Positions 28,726 to 38,087 are shown, numbered from the stretch's first letter. The stretch: DNA of 64,000 nucleotides from Legionella moravica DSM 19234 (GCF_000423305.1 NZ_AUHS01000008.1:154347-218346), one strand, 5' to 3'. A program made the numbers and translations. Notes: a model not told the origin generated them from the sequence alone.

Positions 28726-29429
28726 CCTAATCCATTTGACATGGGAACAGGCTCTGCTGAAGGGGTTGTATCTTTAGCTGGTGTTTTAGGTACAGAAGCC
28801 TTTGAACTGCTTGCTCCATACAAAGTGGAACGGTGTTTGGCAGGGCTTACTGTTTGCTCCTTTTTAGCTTCCGCGCTGTCTACATTATTATTGAATAGCG
28901 CAGCTTCTTTTAATTTTAGATCTTTTATATCAATTTCGACTTTATATCCTTCAATATCAAATGGATTAACAGGCAAATAACCTTTTCTGCAATCACCACC
29001 TACATAAACATGGTTAAGGAAAAAATTGAGCAGACTGGGATACATGTCAACCAACTCGATATCACCAGGCATATTATCTTTAGTTAAATTAAGGCTCAAT
29101 CCCAGGAACCGCTTCATTCCACTATTATCTGCACTTAATACAAAACTGTAAATTCCACCATAACTTTCTACAATTTTATCGTAGATATAAAATGCTAATG
29201 TATTCAATACTCGTGCTGCTTCAGATTTATCATCCTGTTTATCAAGGAGTTCTATTGTTTTTAATAAGAGACGCGCTTGAATCTTCCTTTCTTGAGGAAG
29301 TATATCAGTGGCCTCCCATAGTTTATCAAGATCCTTTTTGTAAGTTTTCTTATGCTCTTTAATTGATGATGCTATGGCTTCTTTAATGCTGGATTTTAAT
29401 ATTTCATATGCTACTAATTCATAAGACAT
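28722..29429 (-). CDS. lem14: Probable Dot/Icm effector, likely Lem14
   Basis: The 235-residue protein has no domain that I recognise. Residues 1-165 are mainly helical, starting MSYELVAYEILKSSIKE, with an AAG-GAG ribosome site just upstream. The C-terminal 50 residues are a disordered Ser/Thr/Pro/Lys-rich tail (SSSKASVPKTPAKDTTPSAE) ending in SNGLG, which resembles Dot/Icm signals. No signal peptide is present. The identification as Lem14 (lpg1851) rests on remembered gene order: ten genes after dsbA2 and next to a phosphatase gene and udk. The last codons lie in the terminal repeat of a MITE-like element, so the tail may have been reshaped by its insertion. Confidence 0.7.
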   Translation of the reverse strand: MSYELVAYEILKSSIKEAIASSIKEHKKTYKKDLDKLWEATDILPQERKIQARLLLKTIELLDKQDDKSEAARVLNTLAFYIYDKIVESYGGIYSFVLSADNSGMKRFLGLSLNLTKDNMPGDIELVDMYPSLLNFFLNHVYVGGDCRKGYLPVNPFDIEGYKVEIDIKDLKLKEAALFNNNVDSAEAKKEQTVSPAKHRSTLYGASSSKASVPKTPAKDTTPSAEPVPMSNGLG

Positions 29430-29749
29430 CTTAATTTCTCCTTAAACTCCATTAACAGGATTAGTGAATTTCTTTCACCAAAAATCAGTTTAAACTAATT
29501 AATTATTTTCGTCATGTGTTTTCTTTTTACTAACTATTTAAATTTCAACCTGTTGATTTTAATAAAAAAATATCAGTGCCTATTGACCTTTCATCTATAG
29601 CCCCCTACTTCTCGCGCATACAGGAGTAATATAGGTGAAGGGAGCAATTATCAACAGACCCTAGAAGATAATTCAGTTAATAAATTATTGCTTTATAGGT
29701 CTTTTTTACGGTAATTTAATCAGCAATTTAACTTTTAGCAGTTACTCTA
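29430..29749. other. 320-bp AT-rich divergent intergenic region
   Basis: The region separates the probable Lem14 gene from the phosphatase gene and must hold both promoters. No PmrA-type tandem CTTAAT site, gene or strong hairpin was found. Confidence 0.4.
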
Positions 29750-31378
29750 ATGATAAGAATCCTCTGCAGTTCACTGTTGTTTTTTTATGCTTTTATTGGA
29801 TATGCTCACCCCCCCCAACCCAAGCTGATTGTACAAATTGTGGTTGACCAGTTACGTGGCGATTTAATCCACAATCACCAACATCAAATGGGATCCGGGG
29901 GCTTTAATTATTTAATAAGTCATGGTATCAACTTTAATAACGCCCACCATCCTCATGCCAACACCACTACCTGTGCCGGTCATGCAACTATAGCAACTGG
30001 TAGTTATCCTTCGATACATGGTGTCATCGATAATGACTGGTTTGACAGAAACTCAAAAAATCTTATCTATTGCATGGAAGATTTGAACAACGCGATTGTA
30101 TCGACAATTCACACAAAAAAATCCATACCTGGCCGTTCTCCAAAAAACTTGCAAGGGACTACTCTAAGTGATGAAATTAGCCTGGCAAATAAAGGAAAGG
30201 TGTTTGCGGTCTCTTTAAAAGATCGCGCTGCGATAACGCTAGCAGGTCATTCAGGAAAAGCATTCTGGTTTGACAAAATAAACGGTGGCTTCGTATCCAG
30301 CAGGTATTATTACACCAGTTATCCTCAATGGGTTCAAACCTGGAATGCACAGTATAAGCCTGTAGCCTTCGACTGGACTCTAAGTCAACCCATTACTCAA
30401 TATCAAAACTCTGCAACAAAGCCATTCAAAGAATATTATGGAGATTTTAACCAAACGTTCCCTCATCATGTTAGCAATCCTCCATCAGAATCCTATTTTA
30501 AATCTTTATCCAGAACACCCAAAGCAGATCAATTAACTGCTGATTTTGCAGAACAATTACTTATTAATGAACAATTAGGAACATCAGACAATAAAACAGA
30601 TTATCTTGGCATCAGCTTTTCAGCAGTAGATGCCATCGGGCATCAATTCGGTCCAAATAGCCTTGAAGCAGAAGATAATTTAATGCAGTTGGATAAAACA
30701 TTGAGTCATTTATTATCTGTAATCGACAAACAGACTGGGCTCGAAAATACACTCATTATACTCACTGCGGATCATGGCGTTAGTGACAGCCCAACTTTTC
30801 TTAAATCACATAATATCCCTCAAGGTAAACCTTTTGACATTGCGGCATTGGAGCAAGCCATTAAACTGATGTTATCTAAAGAATATCAACTTCCCCCTGA
30901 GACTTTGATGTCCATTACCCCACCCTACATCTACCTCAACCATCAGCTCATTGCTGAGCACAAATTAAGTGTCTCTAAGGTTAGCAGATTTATATCCAAT
31001 TCGCTGATTCAGCAACCAGGCATATACAGAGCTTATCCATTACCAGTTACCAATATTGAAGAAGATTGGCTCACTGCCAAAGTCAATCGTATGGCTTACC
31101 CTTATCGTGCAGGAGATGTGTATCTGATTCCTCCTCCTTATCAATCGCTTGATGACAAACAAGAGGATACAGTTTCCCATGGAACCCCGTGGCAATATGA
31201 TAGTTATGTACCTTTATTGTTCGTCAATCCAAAATTTGAACCGAAGCTCATTTCACGACCAGTGTACACTACCGATATTGCTTCGACCTTATCGGCTTTA
31301 TTGGGTATTAATCCTCCTTCTGGAGCAGTTGGCGCTCCCCTCAAAGAAGTAGTGGAATTTTATAGGGATGTTGCCTAA
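29750..31378 (+). CDS. Secreted alkaline-phosphatase-superfamily enzyme (PafA/PhoV-like)
   Basis: The 542-residue protein has a signal peptide (hydrophobic residues 2-18, cleavage probably after YAHP region). It shows the superfamily metal/nucleophile motifs: VQIVVDQLRGDL, the nucleophile threonine in NTTTCAGHATIATG, DAIGHQFGP and LTADHGV. This form, with the Thr nucleophile and IHGVIDNDW, matches PafA/PhoV-type phosphomonoesterases and related nucleotide phosphodiesterases. It is probably periplasmic or secreted; the LspLM type II system lies 25 kb away. The substrate cannot be fixed. A hairpin at 31436-31461 may end the transcript. Confidence 0.85.
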   Translation: MIRILCSSLLFFYAFIGYAHPPQPKLIVQIVVDQLRGDLIHNHQHQMGSGGFNYLISHGINFNNAHHPHANTTTCAGHATIATGSYPSIHGVIDNDWFDRNSKNLIYCMEDLNNAIVSTIHTKKSIPGRSPKNLQGTTLSDEISLANKGKVFAVSLKDRAAITLAGHSGKAFWFDKINGGFVSSRYYYTSYPQWVQTWNAQYKPVAFDWTLSQPITQYQNSATKPFKEYYGDFNQTFPHHVSNPPSESYFKSLSRTPKADQLTADFAEQLLINEQLGTSDNKTDYLGISFSAVDAIGHQFGPNSLEAEDNLMQLDKTLSHLLSVIDKQTGLENTLIILTADHGVSDSPTFLKSHNIPQGKPFDIAALEQAIKLMLSKEYQLPPETLMSITPPYIYLNHQLIAEHKLSVSKVSRFISNSLIQQPGIYRAYPLPVTNIEEDWLTAKVNRMAYPYRAGDVYLIPPPYQSLDDKQEDTVSHGTPWQYDSYVPLLFVNPKFEPKLISRPVYTTDIASTLSALLGINPPSGAVGAPLKEVVEFYRDVA

Positions 31379-31435
31379 TACCGTATTTAAATAAAGATAC
31401 CTTGGTTAACGAAATATTCGATTAGGTGTAAATTA

Positions 31436-31461
31436 GAGCTGCCTGTTGTTCAGGCAAGCTC
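31436..31461 (+). terminator. Probable terminator after the phosphatase gene
   Basis: GAGCT and GCCTG pair with CAGGC and AGCTC around TTGTT, with one bulged A, followed by AATTTATATT. It lies 58 bp after the stop codon. Confidence 0.55.
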
Positions 31462-31610
31462 AATTTATATTATCTAAATATTCTGCTACCAGGCGAGGAA
31501 TGGATGAAACTCTGACAAATATGAAGTAATCCACATGAAAAACCCCATATACAATTGAATTTAACGCAAAATAGCTTTACTATTTGCACAAAATTTTTAA
31601 CGATATCATT

Positions 31611-32246
31611 ATGACTAAGCAAGCTATCATTATTGGAATTTCCGGGCCATCAGCATCGGGTAAAAGTCTTTTAGCAAATACTATTGTGAGCGAACTTGGC
31701 TCAGAGCAAGTAGTAGTGATCTCTGAAGACGCATATTATAAAGATAACGGCCATATGCCTTTTGGTGAGCGTGAAAAGATAAATTACGATCACCCTGATT
31801 CATTTGACCATGCACTACTTTGCGACCACCTACGCCAGCTCAGAATGGGTAAATCAGTAGATATACCGATTTACTCCCATTCGAAACATTTACGCTTACC
31901 TGAAACCAGAACAGTAGGTCAGCATGCGATTATTGTTTTAGAAGGAATTTTGCTATTCAGTGACAAAGCCCTTAGAGAAATTATGGATATTCGCATTTTT
32001 ATGTCTACTCCATTGGATGTTTGCTTAACCCGACGTTTAAAACGAGATGTTGTTGAGCGCCATCGCTCTTTTGAGTCAGTTCTCCACCAATACGAAACAA
32101 CGGTCAGGCCTATGTATTTGCAATTTATAGAACCATCGAGCCGATATGCCGATATTATTGTACCTCGTGGTGGTGAAAATCGAATTGCCATTGAAATGAT
32201 TCAAGCAAAAATGCGCGAATTGCTCGCATCACATACTACTAAATAA
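31611..32246 (+). CDS. udk: Uridine kinase
   Basis: The 211-residue P-loop kinase has Walker [12 protein letters not shown], the [25 protein letters not shown] segment typical of uridine kinases, and [17 protein letters not shown]. It phosphorylates uridine and cytidine for pyrimidine salvage. The frame opens at a TTG (31584), but the ATG at 31611 gives the usual N-terminus ([12 protein letters not shown]) and length. It lies 22 nt before fabI. Confidence 0.93.
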   Translation: MTKQAIIIGISGPSASGKSLLANTIVSELGSEQVVVISEDAYYKDNGHMPFGEREKINYDHPDSFDHALLCDHLRQLRMGKSVDIPIYSHSKHLRLPETRTVGQHAIIVLEGILLFSDKALREIMDIRIFMSTPLDVCLTRRLKRDVVERHRSFESVLHQYETTVRPMYLQFIEPSSRYADIIVPRGGENRIAIEMIQAKMRELLASHTTK

Positions 32247-32268
32247 GAGTAAGACGAAGGAGAATACT

Positions 32269-33057
32269 GTGGGATTTTTATCTGGAAAAAAGGCCTTAAT
32301 TATCGGATTAGCAAGTAATCGTTCCATTGCCTACGGAATAGCAAAAGCATTTCATGCTCAAGGAGCGGAGCTCGCCTTCACCTATCAAAATGAAAAATTA
32401 CAGTCTCGTGTTGAAAACATGGCGGCTGAATTTAATTCTACGCTAACGTTCCCTTGTGACGTTGCTCGAGATGATGACATCAGCGCTTTATTTACTAACC
32501 TAGGTAAACATTGGGATAAATTTGATATTCTGATCCATTCGGTAGCCTATGCTCCAGCAGATCAAATCAGTGGTGATTTTATTGAATGCTCTAATAGAGA
32601 AGGATTTAGAATTGCTCACGACATCAGCGCATACAGTTTAGTAGGCTTGGCTCAAGCTGCATTGCCAATGATGGAGGAAACACAAGGCTCTATATTAACC
32701 TTAAGCTATTACGGGGCAGAGAAAGCAGTACCTAACTATAATGTCATGGGTATTGCAAAAGCAAGCCTTGAGGCAGCAGTACGTTATCTGGCAGCAAGTC
32801 TGGGTCCACGAGGGCTAAGAATCAATGCTATATCAGCTGGGCCGATTAAAACGCTTGCCGCAGCAGGTATCAAAGATTTTCGCAAAATACAGGCTGCCTA
32901 TGCAAACATTACTCCACTCCAAAGAAATGTTACAGCAGATGAAGTTGGAAATACAGCAGCATTTCTATGCTCTGACCTGGCGTCAGGAATAACCGGTGAA
33001 GTGGTTCATGTGGACGCAGGTTACCATGCTGTTTCAACAATGAGCGAACTAGGTTAA
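32269..33057 (+). CDS. fabI: Enoyl-[acyl-carrier-protein] reductase FabI
   Basis: The 262-residue short-chain reductase starts with GTG behind a good AAGGAG site. It has [25 protein letters not shown], the NADH-binding start of FabI, HSVAYAP, and the FabI active-site spacing Tyr-x6-Lys in [20 protein letters not shown]. It reduces enoyl-ACP in the last step of fatty-acid elongation. It is the usual target of triclosan-like inhibitors. Confidence 0.95.
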   Translation: MGFLSGKKALIIGLASNRSIAYGIAKAFHAQGAELAFTYQNEKLQSRVENMAAEFNSTLTFPCDVARDDDISALFTNLGKHWDKFDILIHSVAYAPADQISGDFIECSNREGFRIAHDISAYSLVGLAQAALPMMEETQGSILTLSYYGAEKAVPNYNVMGIAKASLEAAVRYLAASLGPRGLRINAISAGPIKTLAAAGIKDFRKIQAAYANITPLQRNVTADEVGNTAAFLCSDLASGITGEVVHVDAGYHAVSTMSELG

Positions 33058-33156
33058 TCGGATACATTAAGACTGCTTGGCAGCTTAAATATCTGAAATA
33101 ACCTATCAGTTTAGACTGGTTCCCAGCCACTATCTCTGGATGATATCTATGGCTGC

Positions 33157-33394
33157 ACCAGTGAATGTATCCGGCATTAATCCAGAAATGTCGGATAGCA
33201 ACCCTAAAGCACTGGATCCAGCGATAAAGCCCCAAACCATCTTCACTTTTTTTAGCGTAAGTTGAGCCTTGGCCAGACAATTCATTGATTCGAAGTAATA
33301 ATTGGTTTATGAGAGATTGGGCTTGATCTGGTACAGCAAATACATCAATTCATTTTCGAACATGGCTTAGATTTTGTATGGCCAAGGCCCAACC
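33157..33394. repeat. Structured intergenic repeat region after fabI
   Basis: The 650-bp gap 33058-33707 has no real gene. Within it, ATCCGGCATT pairs with AATGTCGGAT (33169-33196). AGTTGAGCCTTGGCC (33260-33274) is an inverted copy, 13 of 15 bases, of GGCCAAGGCCCAACC (33380-33394), enclosing about 105 bp. Together with the next repeat they form a mosaic of palindromes rather than a coding remnant. Confidence 0.55.
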
Positions 33395-33408
33395 TAATCA
33401 AGCTGAAC

Positions 33409-33592
33409 CCTTGGATCAAAGCCACATAAATCCGAAGTACAACATTAGTCCCTATCTTAACCGAATTCCCGCGGCTATGACCGCGGGATCCAGGAGTTGT
33501 AGCCTGTTTACTCGCAAACAGGATCATGCTTTCTCAAGCTTTTAAATCGAAGCTTATAGTTTGTACATAAAATCCTGGTTGCGAGCAACCAG
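33409..33592 (+). repeat. Palindromic mosaic repeat, copy flanking the left side of a 1.9-kb cargo
   Basis: This 184-bp unit starts CCTTGGATCAAAGCCACA and contains the hairpin TCCCGCGG-CTATGA-CCGCGGGA (33467-33488), then CCTGTTTACTCGCAAACAGG (33503-33522), an AAGCTT inverted pair (33536-33555) and CCTGGTTGCGAGCAACCAG (33574-33592). It is near identical to 35512-35696 in the same orientation; its second half also matches the element at 28.6 kb. Confidence 0.75.
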
Positions 33593-33707
33593 AGGTCCGG
33601 CCCCGATCTTGGGAAAAAGGTATCAAATCTCGAATGGTTCAAATCTTATGCGAGCGTCGCAAAATCACTTTAGCAATTTTATGACTAGAAAAAGTTTACA
33701 ACTAATT

Positions 33708-34490
33708 TTAATCAACGCGTGTGCCTATCCTAGCAAAATTTCTTGCCCAAAAAATGTAAAGTAATTTACCAACAATATCTTTCATTGGGATTAATATAGT
33801 TTCATCTTTATTAACCAAAACCAAAACCATATCTTGAGGAATCGTAATTGAAGTACTTTTTTTAGTAAAAGTATCTCCAGTGATACCAATTACTTTACCA
33901 ACATAAATTTTATTTTCATCAGAACTTTTAAAAGCAATAAAGGATCCAACAGTATATTTTGGACTCGAAAAAATAAGTACTGGGCTTAGAGAATTAAAAG
34001 GTGCACTATTATCAAAAACATTAGTTATAAAAAATCCTGATGAATGTCCATAATTCATTTTTGCCATTTCGAGATCTCCAGTCTGTAATGTTGGTGAAAA
34101 TATTTCATTTATAATCCGTGGGTGTTGATAATTAGCCATAAATGCTTTAGAAAGAAGAAATATAAAATAAAAAATTAGGGCAAAGAAAATATAGAAATAC
34201 CATTTGTTATACCAATTTAATTTAACCCCATTTTTATCTACGTTAAGTCTATAAGCATCGTAGGCTATGTATATCCAGATAAGGAAAAGAGCTAGGTATG
34301 TTGGTACTCCGCTATAAATATAATTCATAGCTCCAGCAGCATAGCTTAAGGATATGGCAAGCAGAATTCCCGATAAAAGAAAAGAGCGTCCTAAACGACC
34401 ACCAAAGATTTGGCCTATACCTGGGATTTAGGCCAGTGATAATAAGGCTAAAAAAATAGCTGTCAGTTTTTTTCGGTGTTTTATTTGCAT
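33708..34490 (-). pseudogene. Interrupted S26 signal-peptidase-like membrane protein
   Basis: A full frame runs from ATG at 34488-34490 (MQIKHRKKLTAIFLALLSLA) to the stop at 33708, but TAA at 34428-34430 interrupts it after residue 20. Beyond it the frame reads IPGIGQIFGGRLGRSFLLSG, clearly the same gene, then two or three membrane helices and a peptidase-S26-like domain (SPTLQTGD, YVGKVIGITGD). The S26 catalytic Ser (S-M-x-P-T) is Ile here, and the catalytic Lys (K-R-V-I-G) is Gly, so the domain was probably already non-catalytic. A 206-residue product could still start internally at 34328. Its closest relatives are probably Legionella S26/TM2-type proteins of unknown role. Confidence 0.7.
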
Positions 34491-34661
34491 ATCGATTCCC
34501 AGTTTAGTTTTAGCACCATCTTTAAAAATTATCTTCCTCTTCATTCGAAGAATATGCCAGTCTCAAAAATGAGAGATTTAACGTATAAGCTATTATTTAA
34601 CCTACTCTTCACAGTAATGCAGTTACTTTCGATTAAACTCTCGCAAGTTTTACCATCTTGA

Positions 34662-35327
34662 TTATAAGATTGCTCCTCCAAAAATTGACATTTTAATGAG
34701 ATTAGCCAATTGATGCGCAGCAAAGATCATGATACAAAGTGTCGTAGTCTTTAATAAGGCATAGCCCAAACCATATTGAATTGATTTTAAAACCTTGCCT
34801 CGACACTCCTCAACATGCCGCATAACGAATCGTATAGAACGAGTGAAGATATAGAATAATGGTATTGTAATTATAATGATGCTTGTAGCAACCAGATTAC
34901 CTCCAAACCATGAGAGCAACCCGAGTATGAACGTCAGAAGCAAACTAAAAAGAATATCGAGAAATAGGCCTATAAGTAACTCCATAGGATCTTCGCTGGC
35001 GCCTGCTTTACTAAAATCCCCAATATTATCTACATAGAGTGAATTCAGAAAATCCCACTTCGATATATTGCTAATAGCCTCCGATACAGTAATTGCTCCA
35101 TCATCCAAAAATTTTACTCCATGATACAAGATATAAGAATAGAAAAAGGTCATCATCAAACCAATGACCAAAGCGAGTGTTTCTAGTTCAATCCACACTG
35201 GCTTATGCATTAACAAAATGACAATAGTAGATGAAAGCAAGACGATAATTAATGCTGTCCAGAAACATGTTTTCATGCTCCAATGTGTACGTCTGCGTTT
35301 ACCATTTTTATTTTCGATATTTTTCAT
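34662..35327 (-). CDS. Unrecognised membrane protein (221 residues)
   Basis: The protein has a basic N-terminus (MKNIENKNGKRRRTHW) and about four hydrophobic segments: near residues 20-45 and 50-72, a pair around 120-165 (LLIGLFLDILFSLLLTFILG and LVATSIIIITIPLFYIF) and a short one near 188-203. I do not recognise a family. It lies with the broken S26-like gene on an AT-rich segment between two direct repeats, which suggests joint acquisition. Upstream ATGs and ribosome sites are ordinary. Confidence 0.65.
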   Translation of the reverse strand: MKNIENKNGKRRRTHWSMKTCFWTALIIVLLSSTIVILLMHKPVWIELETLALVIGLMMTFFYSYILYHGVKFLDDGAITVSEAISNISKWDFLNSLYVDNIGDFSKAGASEDPMELLIGLFLDILFSLLLTFILGLLSWFGGNLVATSIIIITIPLFYIFTRSIRFVMRHVEECRGKVLKSIQYGLGYALLKTTTLCIMIFAAHQLANLIKMSIFGGAIL

Positions 35328-35511
35328 TTTTACTTACAAGCTCATGTTCAAAAACATGCGGAGTATACCTTATGTTTTATTTTTGATCAATTGGACGCTC
35401 TAGATTTTGCTTATGAACTGCATCTTCGTAATTTTTATATTGCCACAATAAATGCCTTGCCCCCAACCAGGCTTATTCTATTAAATCATATTATCAAGAC
35501 ACAATGTTGCG

Positions 35512-35696
35512 CCTTGGATCGAAACCACAGAAATCCGAAGTGCAACATTAGTCCCCATCTTAACCGAGTTCCCGCGGCTATGACCGTGGGATCCAGGAGT
35601 TGTAGCCTGTTTGCTCGCAAACAGGATCATGCTTTCTCAAGCTTCTAAATCGAAGCTTATAGTTGGTGCATAAAATCCTGGTTGTGAGCAACCAGG
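35512..35696 (+). repeat. Palindromic mosaic repeat, right copy of the flanking pair
   Basis: This 185-bp direct copy of 33409-33592 holds the hairpins TCCCGCGG-CTATGA-CCGTGGGA (35570-35591), CCTGTTTGCTCGCAAACAGG (35606-35625), AGCTTC/GAAGCT (35640-35657) and CCTGGTTGTGAGCAACCAGG (35677-35696). GAGACATAGTTGAT follows at 35704-35717, as in the 28.6-kb element. Differences between copies often fall in one arm of a stem. Confidence 0.75.
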
Positions 35697-35851
35697 CTTA
35701 ATTGAGACATAGTTGATCCATGATGTTAGCATTGAAGTATGAAATCTCGCGGTCTTCGCTGCGGGAAGTCGACTTAGATTTATTTAAAGGCAGCTAACTG
35801 ATGCTGAGACATAGTTAATCTAGAGTGAAAAACTGGACTGATTTGTCGTAG

Positions 35852-36020
35852 ATTCTGTTGCTCGCAACAGAATTGTTTCGAACGTATCGCATTACATTGT
35901 AATGGTTGTAAAGTAATAGTTTCTAATGGGTATATATCAACAGAATTGTTGGTAACGATAGACTTAATTACTAAATGTATTGATACAGTATCAGTTCAAT
36001 TAAATGCCTATCGTTGCCAA
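35852..36020. repeat. Further palindromes downstream of ppiD
   Basis: ATTCTGTTGC-TC-GCAACAGAAT (35852-35873) is a perfect 10-bp palindrome with the same TC centre as the neighbouring repeats. TTGGTAACGATAG (35949-35961) pairs with CTATCGTTGCCAA (36008-36020), 12 of 13 Watson-Crick, around 46 nt that contain the smaller palindrome TGATAC-A-GTATCA. This outer structure lies just beyond the ppiD stop and may serve as its terminator. The gap 35328-36036 holds no gene. Confidence 0.6.
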
Positions 36021-36036
36021 ATGAAAATCTTAAATT

Positions 36037-37911
36037 TTAATGACGCTCAATTTTAGCTTGTTTCAGCAAGGCGTTAACATAAAGATCGTAATCCATCATG
36101 CCATAACTTGCTTCAATTTGCTGAATCAAGCTGTCTTGCTGCTCCTTGTCCAACGAACTCAATTTTCCATCATTGATGCGCTTCAATCGTACTACGACGT
36201 AGTCACCATTATTCAGGATGACACCATCACGACTTTCAGGTCTAAGTAGATTAAAGGCCAAATCATTAATTACAGTGTCAGCCTTATCACTATCACGAGA
36301 AGATTGAACGACTGACTTCCATTCCAGTTGATTTGATGTCATCAGATCTTTTTGTTTTTCATCTTCAACTGGATTTAATAAATTCATTCCCACTTCTTTC
36401 GCTTTAGCATCAGCCTGAGATTTTGCAATGGTTTTTTCAATTTGTTCACGAACATCAGCCAGCTTTTGTTTTTTCGAGGGAATATGCTGATTAACTCGAA
36501 TGACAACAACAGAATCGTTATCCAATTGTATTGGATCGCTGTTATTACTTAATTCGAGTACATCATGACTAAACGCCGCATTAATGACTTGTTTGTTTTT
36601 AGTAATAGCGTCCCTACCTCCCAAACGAGAGAATGGCTCAGATGTTTGAATTTTTAGTTTCAAAGCATCCGAAACAGGATTTAAAGTATCAGGAGTCTGA
36701 TAACTTAAATCTGAAAGCTGTTCCAAAGCCTGCGCATATTGCGTTTGCGCCATGTCAGTTAAAAGCTGTTCTTTAATTGTTGAAGACACCTGTTCCAACG
36801 ATTTGGTAGTTACAGGTTTGTAGGCTATTAATTTAAAAATTTCCAGACCATGCTTCGTTTTTACTGGTGCAGAAATCTGACCTTCCTCGGTTAGATCAGA
36901 TAACACTTTAGCGTATTCAGTTTGACCTGCAGTTATCCAGGGCAGAACTCCCTTATCCGCTACAGAAAGCTTATCATCAGAAATTGTAGAAACCATGTGT
37001 TCAAACTGTTTTGGATTTTCTTCCAGCTGAGCATAAGCATCATCTGCATTCTTTTGAATTTTTTCCTGTTCTTCCAGAGTAGCGCCCTCAGGTACAGCAA
37101 ATAAGATATGCGCTACCTTCCACTGAGCAGGTGTAAGATAATTATTTTTATTTTCTTCATAATAACGAGCAACATCGTCATTGGAAATTTTTAAACGCGA
37201 TTTAATATCATGCATTGATAATGTGATGTAATCTACAGTAACTTGCTCTGGAGTCATGAACTCATTTTGATGTGCTTTATAATAAGCATTTATATCATCG
37301 CTGCTGACTTTAATCTGCTTAAGAAAATGAGATGATGCTACGGTTAGGTAATCATAGTCACGTGTTTGCATGTACAATCGAACAAAACGCTTAATTTCTT
37401 CAGGTAATGCAAACGAGTTACCCATAAAAGCATAACGCTGCTGATTAAGTAACATCCCCTGACGCACTTCGTTTTGAAAGGTTTCAGGAGTAAATAAAGC
37501 ACCGCTTAATGCCTGCTGATAGCGTTCGCTTGAAAAATGTCCGTCAACCTGAAATTGTGGAATATTAAGAATTGCGGCATTCGCTTGATCTGCAGTCACT
37601 TCAAATCCGTACTTGCGAGCGGCCTGGAGAGTTACTTCATTAGTAATCATTTGATTAAGGACTTGATTTTGCAGATTTTTTTCATCTGACGCGGTCATCT
37701 GTGCCAAATCTTGCTGAGCTCGAGTACGTCTGTAGTTAGTTTCAAATGATTGATTGGTTATTGGCTCATTATTCACTACAACCTTGGCATTGGATGTTTG
37801 ATGCGATTGCAAATAATAATCCACACCAAAAAGAGTAAATGTGATAGCGATTAATATGATGACTAACCAAGCTACAACACCTTGTATGCGTTCATTTAAC
37901 TTCTGCAACAT
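36037..37911 (-). CDS. ppiD: Periplasmic folding chaperone PpiD (SurA-like)
   Basis: The 624-residue protein has one N-terminal membrane anchor (VVAWLVIILIAITFTLFGVDYYL, residues 12-34), the SurA N-terminal region (ANAAILNIPQFQVDGHFSSERY), and a parvulin-type domain at about residues 260-370 (WKVAHILFAVPEGA, GVLPWITAGQTEYAKVL). It is anchored in the inner membrane facing the periplasm and assists folding of exported proteins. Length equals E. coli PpiD (623), and it sits at the end of the tig-clp-lon-hupB block as in E. coli. Confidence 0.92.
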   Translation of the reverse strand: MLQKLNERIQGVVAWLVIILIAITFTLFGVDYYLQSHQTSNAKVVVNNEPITNQSFETNYRRTRAQQDLAQMTASDEKNLQNQVLNQMITNEVTLQAARKYGFEVTADQANAAILNIPQFQVDGHFSSERYQQALSGALFTPETFQNEVRQGMLLNQQRYAFMGNSFALPEEIKRFVRLYMQTRDYDYLTVASSHFLKQIKVSSDDINAYYKAHQNEFMTPEQVTVDYITLSMHDIKSRLKISNDDVARYYEENKNNYLTPAQWKVAHILFAVPEGATLEEQEKIQKNADDAYAQLEENPKQFEHMVSTISDDKLSVADKGVLPWITAGQTEYAKVLSDLTEEGQISAPVKTKHGLEIFKLIAYKPVTTKSLEQVSSTIKEQLLTDMAQTQYAQALEQLSDLSYQTPDTLNPVSDALKLKIQTSEPFSRLGGRDAITKNKQVINAAFSHDVLELSNNSDPIQLDNDSVVVIRVNQHIPSKKQKLADVREQIEKTIAKSQADAKAKEVGMNLLNPVEDEKQKDLMTSNQLEWKSVVQSSRDSDKADTVINDLAFNLLRPESRDGVILNNGDYVVVRLKRINDGKLSSLDKEQQDSLIQQIEASYGMMDYDLYVNALLKQAKIERH

Positions 37912-37974
37912 GTCCCGAGATCCATTAATGATATTTAATAAGCTTGATAAAGGCAGATAGTACCATAAGCTGAT

Positions 37975-38000
37975 AAAAAAAACGCGCCTTTCGGCGCGTT
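37975..38000 (-). terminator. Rho-independent terminator of the hupB-tRNA transcript
   Basis: On the minus strand AACGCGCC-GAAA-GGCGCGTT, an 8-bp stem with a stable GAAA tetraloop, is followed directly by a run of six to eight T. It lies 4 nt after the CCA end of tRNA-Asp. Confidence 0.9.
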
Positions 38001-38004
38001 AATC

Positions 38005-38081
38005 TGGCGGAGTGGACGGGGCTCGAACCCGCGACCCCCGGCGTGACAGGCCGGTATTCTAACCAACTGAACTACCACTCC
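38005..38081 (-). tRNA. tRNA-Asp (GTC)
   Basis: The 77-nt cloverleaf has acceptor GGAGTGG/CCACTCC, anticodon arm CCGGC-CTGTCAC-GCCGG with GTC, T-arm GCGGG-TTCGAGC-CCCGT, and encoded CCA. It follows tRNA-Val by 6 nt and ends at a strong terminator. Confidence 0.97.
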
Positions 38082-38087
38082 AATTCA

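Noticed and set aside
32930..33280. Open frame of 116 codons on the minus strand after fabI
   Set aside because: It overlaps the fabI 3' end and the hairpin-rich intergenic repeats, has no ribosome site, and its Cys/Trp/His-rich composition is not protein-like.
35949..36020. Integron attC site
   Set aside because: The arms can fold, but the conserved RYYYAAC and GTTRRRY boxes are not in the required places, and no integron integrase is near.
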